Positions 61,052 to 64,000 of a stretch of DNA of 64,000 nucleotides are shown piece after piece. The stretch comes from Leptospira sanjuanensis. Its GTDB lineage: Bacteria > Spirochaetota > Leptospiria > Leptospirales > Leptospiraceae. The position numbers and the translations under genes were made by a program. The stretch's first letter is position 1; the number at the start of each line of letters is the position of its first letter. The notes under the pieces were generated by a model. The model did not search any database. It worked only from the letters and a program-made list of their open reading frames with translations, and had not been told where the DNA came from. The DNA is taken from positions 22,953 to 86,952 of the forward strand of contig NZ_JAIZBH010000003.1 of the NCBI RefSeq assembly GCF_022267375.1, given 5' to 3'.

Positions 61052-63388
61052 ATCACGGAAACGTTACCTGATGGAACGAAACTTCACAACAACTACTCGA
61101 CAAACGGAACGTTGTCGAATATCACGATGGATTCTGCAGATGGGACGAGCGTTGGACATACTGTCGTGAGCTATCAAGGACCGTATTTAAACGCGAACGG
61201 AGTTCCATCCGTGCGGCGTGTAAGCGGGAACGGCGTAACGATGGAAATCGGATTTGAACCGGTGGAAAAATTACCGGTGAGCATCCTTTCCACAAAACCG
61301 GATGGAAGCGTGATTGCGAATGCGGAACTGACGTATGACGCAAAGAACAACCTGACGAAGATCGACGACAAGTTGAATCCAAGTAGAACACAAAACTTTA
61401 CATTGGACAATTTGAATCGAGTCACACAGGCGACTGGGAAATACGGAACACAGAATTACAACTTTGCAGCAAACGGAAACTTAACGCAAAAAGGCGCATA
61501 TACCTTGAGCTACGGGGATGGAACGCACGCAAATGCGGTGACGACTGCAAACAGCCCGAGCACGGGAACTCTGAATTACGGATACGATGCAAGCGGGAAT
61601 ATGACTTCGAGGAACGGGGATACACTCCGTTACAACAGCTATGGCAAGTTGATTGAAATTACACCGTATGGAACGAGTAGTTCGATCTTGAATACATACG
61701 ACTATGCCGGAAGTAGAATCAAGTCAGAATCTCAGATTTCCCTTGTGACGACATATACGTTGGGACCGAACTATGAGATCGTAAGAAATCCCGGCCAACC
61801 GGAAAGGCATACATTGTATGTGAGGGGATTGCAAGGAGACTTGGTCGCTCAGTGGACGAGGGATGATGCAACGCTGCAGTTGGCTCGAACGGAAGGAACT
61901 CCGGAGTCAAGCAGTTCTTCGATTGGACAGTTTGTCGGGAGAATTGTAGGAACTGCTACGGAACCGTTTTGCAAGGACGTAGCGATTGACTGTGCAGACT
62001 ATTACAAAAACCGAATCAAGGACCGAGTAAGTTCCGTATTCGGCTACTCGGAGTTATTCCAAGAAGGAGTTCCCACAAAAGTTTACAACGCGTTTTACTT
62101 TTTGCTTCTTTTAACCGTTCTTTATCTTTCCTACCCTTATTTCTTGAAGGGGAACGAACTACTCCAAAGACTTTCCTGGCAAGGTGTTGGAACTCCAGCG
62201 GCGCTCGTAGCACTGTTTGTCGTAACATCGATTCCGGGTTGTGGAGTTTTACCTGGTTCCGGAGGCAAAGAAGGCGATCCTCCTTGGGTGTTGGCAATGG
62301 GAGCGAATGTAAATCCGGGAACACCGAGCATTCAAAACCCAAATGCAGGAACGACAGGGGGAGGCAATGTCGGTGGAACACCAGTGAACGGAATGTATTT
62401 TTATCACCCGGATCATCTTGGTTCAATCAACATGATAACGGACGGATACGGAAACCCTGCGAGCGGACCTGAACCCGGAGTGAGTTACGTATCTTACGAG
62501 CCTTACGGTTCTATCAACCGAACCGACTCTTACGGACCTGATATATTCCGTTACAAATACACCGGTCAGATCGAAGACAAAGAAACCGGGCTTTACTATT
62601 ACAAGTCGAGATACTACGAACCTATATTAGGAAGATTTTTACAAGCGGACTCGATTGTTGTTCCTGAATCAATGAGTGGAATGAATCGTTATATGTATGT
62701 TGATGGGAATCCTGTGAACTACCGTGATCCGAGTGGGCATCTCAGCGGTTCGGGTTTGATGCACATGGTGAATCGAATTATCGGTCATGCGATTGGGAAG
62801 GATTTTAATTCTAAAGGGATGGACAAGCGTTTGAGTGCGAGAGGAATCTCGACTGGCGGGAATCGGTTTTTTCACAATGCGACTTTTGTTAAAAAAGGCA
62901 GGTATTATTGGGATGTTGGAAATACGATTTTTAGTCAGCGAAGAATCGGTAGATGGTGGAATGAATATTCTGGCAAATCGCATGTTCAAAACACTGCAAA
63001 CCATGCGGTGCATTTTTCCATATCCATATATACGAGTTCGAAACAATGTAAAGATCAGCTTGGTGCTGAGGCTTGTCGTAATCTAGAAATATTGAATCAA
63101 ATGGTATATCAAAAGTTTGAAAGACATTTTACAGATTGGGAAAATCCTTTTAAGAATGGGATTACACTAAGCTTAGGTGATATTTCTAAGCCATTTGAAA
63201 ATAATGGAGTTAGTTGTAAGTCTTCTAAATCATTGGGGGAAGGATTCTTTTTGGGAGCGGCTTCTGCTGGAGAAGAAGGGCGTCCTAACGGAGATGGCAC
63301 TTTAAACCGAGGAGAAAAAGAAGCCGAATTTTTCAAAACAATACTCATTGTGCTTGGCACCTGTGTTGCTTCACAAAACTCAGATTAG
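60983..63388 (+). CDS. Orphan Rhs core with alternative toxin tip
   Basis: 801 residues. ~23 non-Rhs residues (MRTNKHNNLTEAESPGRVAA) precede the copied core, which starts at ITETLPDG and lacks SpvB, FG-GAP and most YD repeats. Contains the two hydrophobic segments, YFYHPDHLGS and the DPSGH motif near residue 582. The tip of about 215 aa differs from the main gene: SARGISTGGNRFFHNATFVK, RRIGRWWNEYSGKSHVQNTA, NHAVHFSISIYTSSKQCKDQ, ending GTCVASQNSD. Likely silent unless recombined into the main gene, or expressed alone if a promoter exists. ATG 60983 lies in a hairpin loop and its ribosome-binding site is weak. Confidence 0.85.
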   Translation: MRTNKHNNLTEAESPGRVAATPVITETLPDGTKLHNNYSTNGTLSNITMDSADGTSVGHTVVSYQGPYLNANGVPSVRRVSGNGVTMEIGFEPVEKLPVSILSTKPDGSVIANAELTYDAKNNLTKIDDKLNPSRTQNFTLDNLNRVTQATGKYGTQNYNFAANGNLTQKGAYTLSYGDGTHANAVTTANSPSTGTLNYGYDASGNMTSRNGDTLRYNSYGKLIEITPYGTSSSILNTYDYAGSRIKSESQISLVTTYTLGPNYEIVRNPGQPERHTLYVRGLQGDLVAQWTRDDATLQLARTEGTPESSSSSIGQFVGRIVGTATEPFCKDVAIDCADYYKNRIKDRVSSVFGYSELFQEGVPTKVYNAFYFLLLLTVLYLSYPYFLKGNELLQRLSWQGVGTPAALVALFVVTSIPGCGVLPGSGGKEGDPPWVLAMGANVNPGTPSIQNPNAGTTGGGNVGGTPVNGMYFYHPDHLGSINMITDGYGNPASGPEPGVSYVSYEPYGSINRTDSYGPDIFRYKYTGQIEDKETGLYYYKSRYYEPILGRFLQADSIVVPESMSGMNRYMYVDGNPVNYRDPSGHLSGSGLMHMVNRIIGHAIGKDFNSKGMDKRLSARGISTGGNRFFHNATFVKKGRYYWDVGNTIFSQRRIGRWWNEYSGKSHVQNTANHAVHFSISIYTSSKQCKDQLGAEACRNLEILNQMVYQKFERHFTDWENPFKNGITLSLGDISKPFENNGVSCKSSKSLGEGFFLGAASAGEEGRPNGDGTLNRGEKEAEFFKTILIVLGTCVASQNSD
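61052..62799 (+). repeat. Rhs core repeat, copy 2
   Basis: Direct repeat of 56812-58559, offset 4240 bp; few substitutions. Homologous recombination between the copies would swap tips and delete the 4.2 kb in between (lipoprotein, barrel, Cys-rich protein). Confidence 0.95.
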
Positions 63389-63401
63389 GATAAAGAAGAA
63401 A

Positions 63402-63611
63402 ATGAAAAAATATTTTATTATCATTATGTTGCTACTTTTCTGCAAGGGGGAGGATGTTGGTTTTAAAAAAGATTGCAAACCAGTAATTGACTCGACATTA
63501 ACGTCCCTTTGCCTTCCGATTATCAACAACAATCAATCCAATTCTGTGGACCCAGAGTTTTATCTGAACGTTTGCTTATTAAGATTATATGAGGCAAGTA
63601 ACTGCGAATAA
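63402..63611 (+). CDS. Small lipoprotein (69 aa)
   Basis: ATG 63402 (MKKYFIIIMLLLFCKGEDVG) with lipobox LLLFC; the upstream ATG at 63348 lies inside the Rhs tip. Mature ~55 residues with four more Cys (KKDCKPVIDS, TSLCLPIINN, YLNVCLLRLY, SNCE). Immediately downstream of the orphan tip, so a candidate immunity protein; unproven. Confidence 0.55.
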   Translation: MKKYFIIIMLLLFCKGEDVGFKKDCKPVIDSTLTSLCLPIINNNQSNSVDPEFYLNVCLLRLYEASNCE

Positions 63612-63621
63612 TAAAAATGAA

Positions 63622-63978
63622 ATGGAATTAAGGTATTTTAATGTATTAAGCACGTTATGGAAAATAATTTTATTTTGTCTGATTGGATGCGGTTCGCCAC
63701 AGGATTTAAAACAAGAGTTGAAAATCCATAATGAAATACGAAATACCTTGCCTAAGGAGCAGATCGAAAATTACAAAAAATGCAATTTGGAATTTGAAAA
63801 ATGCCTAAAAAAGTGTGATAAGGAGTATTCTGAATTGTTTGATGCCAGGGATTCAAGGAATGCCGCTTGTAAGAATTCATGTGTTGGTAAATATGAATTC
63901 AAAGAAGGATGTCTAATTATATTTCAGTCAAGAACTCGTAGGATTTACCGATCTAATGCTTCGCCAGTTGGCTACTGA
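63622..63978 (+). CDS. Cys-rich secreted lipoprotein, copy 2
   Basis: About 118 residues from ATG 63622 (MELRYFNVLSTLWKIILFCL, IGCGSPQDLK) with lipobox LIGC. Mature part has the Cys pattern of the 60575-60904 protein: KKCNLEFEKCLKKCDKEYSE, RNAACKNSCVGKYEFKEGCL, IIFQSRTRRIYR. A second member of the same family in the cluster. Cys count and spacing suggest a small disulphide-stabilised periplasmic domain. Immunity or adaptor role is inference. Confidence 0.65.
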   Translation: MELRYFNVLSTLWKIILFCLIGCGSPQDLKQELKIHNEIRNTLPKEQIENYKKCNLEFEKCLKKCDKEYSELFDARDSRNAACKNSCVGKYEFKEGCLIIFQSRTRRIYRSNASPVGY

Positions 63979-64000
63979 AAAATTATAAATTTGAATTATC

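Overview
The window looks like a pathogenic-group Leptospira chromosome. The evidence is lipoprotein signals with loose spirochaetal lipoboxes (IIEC, LIGC, QAGC), A/T-rich codon use, and a phage whose gene content fits the LE1/LE3/LE4 leptophage type. That affiliation is inferred from gene content and was not searched. The window has two parts: most of a contractile-tailed (myovirus-type) prophage that also carries a plasmid replicon (1 to about 48.9 kb), and a chromosomal surface/secretion region dominated by a giant SpvB/Rhs protein and a duplicated Rhs tip (48.9-64 kb).

Prophage layout. At 0-7.5 kb on the minus strand lie tail fibre-type proteins, a beta-propeller protein, a tape measure and a tail-assembly chaperone with a frame change. 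A + strand portal-like C-terminus enters from the left edge. At 7.7-8.4 kb a HicBA-like pair sits on the opposite strand. At 8.4-19.9 kb are tail tube, sheath, neck-type proteins, a lipoprotein moron, major capsid, scaffold, prohead protease and a methyltransferase polyvalent protein. At 20.4-24.6 kb (minus) are baseplate hub, spike and a LysM-gp25 fusion. Divergent from these, 24.7-28.4 kb (plus) holds baseplate J, a gpI-like protein and a fibre whose reading frame continues in -1 past its stop, with a slippery heptamer and a nested hairpin. At 28.5-37.5 kb are a second polyvalent protein (pyrophosphatase-like plus ParB-like), head-completion proteins, a MuF-like protein and the terminases. 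At 37.5-40.5 kb are two SPPY-type DNA methyltransferases around a ParB-XRE fusion, and 40.6-44.1 kb holds early/replication genes.

Switch and replicon. At 44.1-44.7 kb a repressor-like gene is divergent from the early operon, with two palindromic operators between them. At 44.9-48.9 kb are ParA, a DUF3102-type partner, two near-identical large palindromes flanking them (candidate parS), a 200-nt nest of inverted repeats, and a large Rep-type protein. The element therefore looks like a phage-plasmid that is now chromosomally integrated. No integrase, endolysin or obvious holin is recognised here; the left part lies outside the window.

Several phage genes show one-nucleotide frame conflicts (tail chaperone, fibre, zinc-ribbon protein, the 28.2 kb ORF, TerL). 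Some may be programmed, some sequence errors; raw reads would decide.

Chromosomal flank. A TPR membrane protein, a kelch lipoprotein and a beta-barrel protein (minus strand) are followed by a 7-kb SpvB-FG-GAP-Rhs gene. Next come a lipoprotein, a beta-barrel and a Cys-rich secreted protein, then an orphan copy of the last 1.75 kb of the Rhs core with a different C-terminal tip. That copy is followed by a small lipoprotein and a second Cys-rich paralogue. This is the architecture of a polymorphic Rhs toxin locus with a displaced tip.
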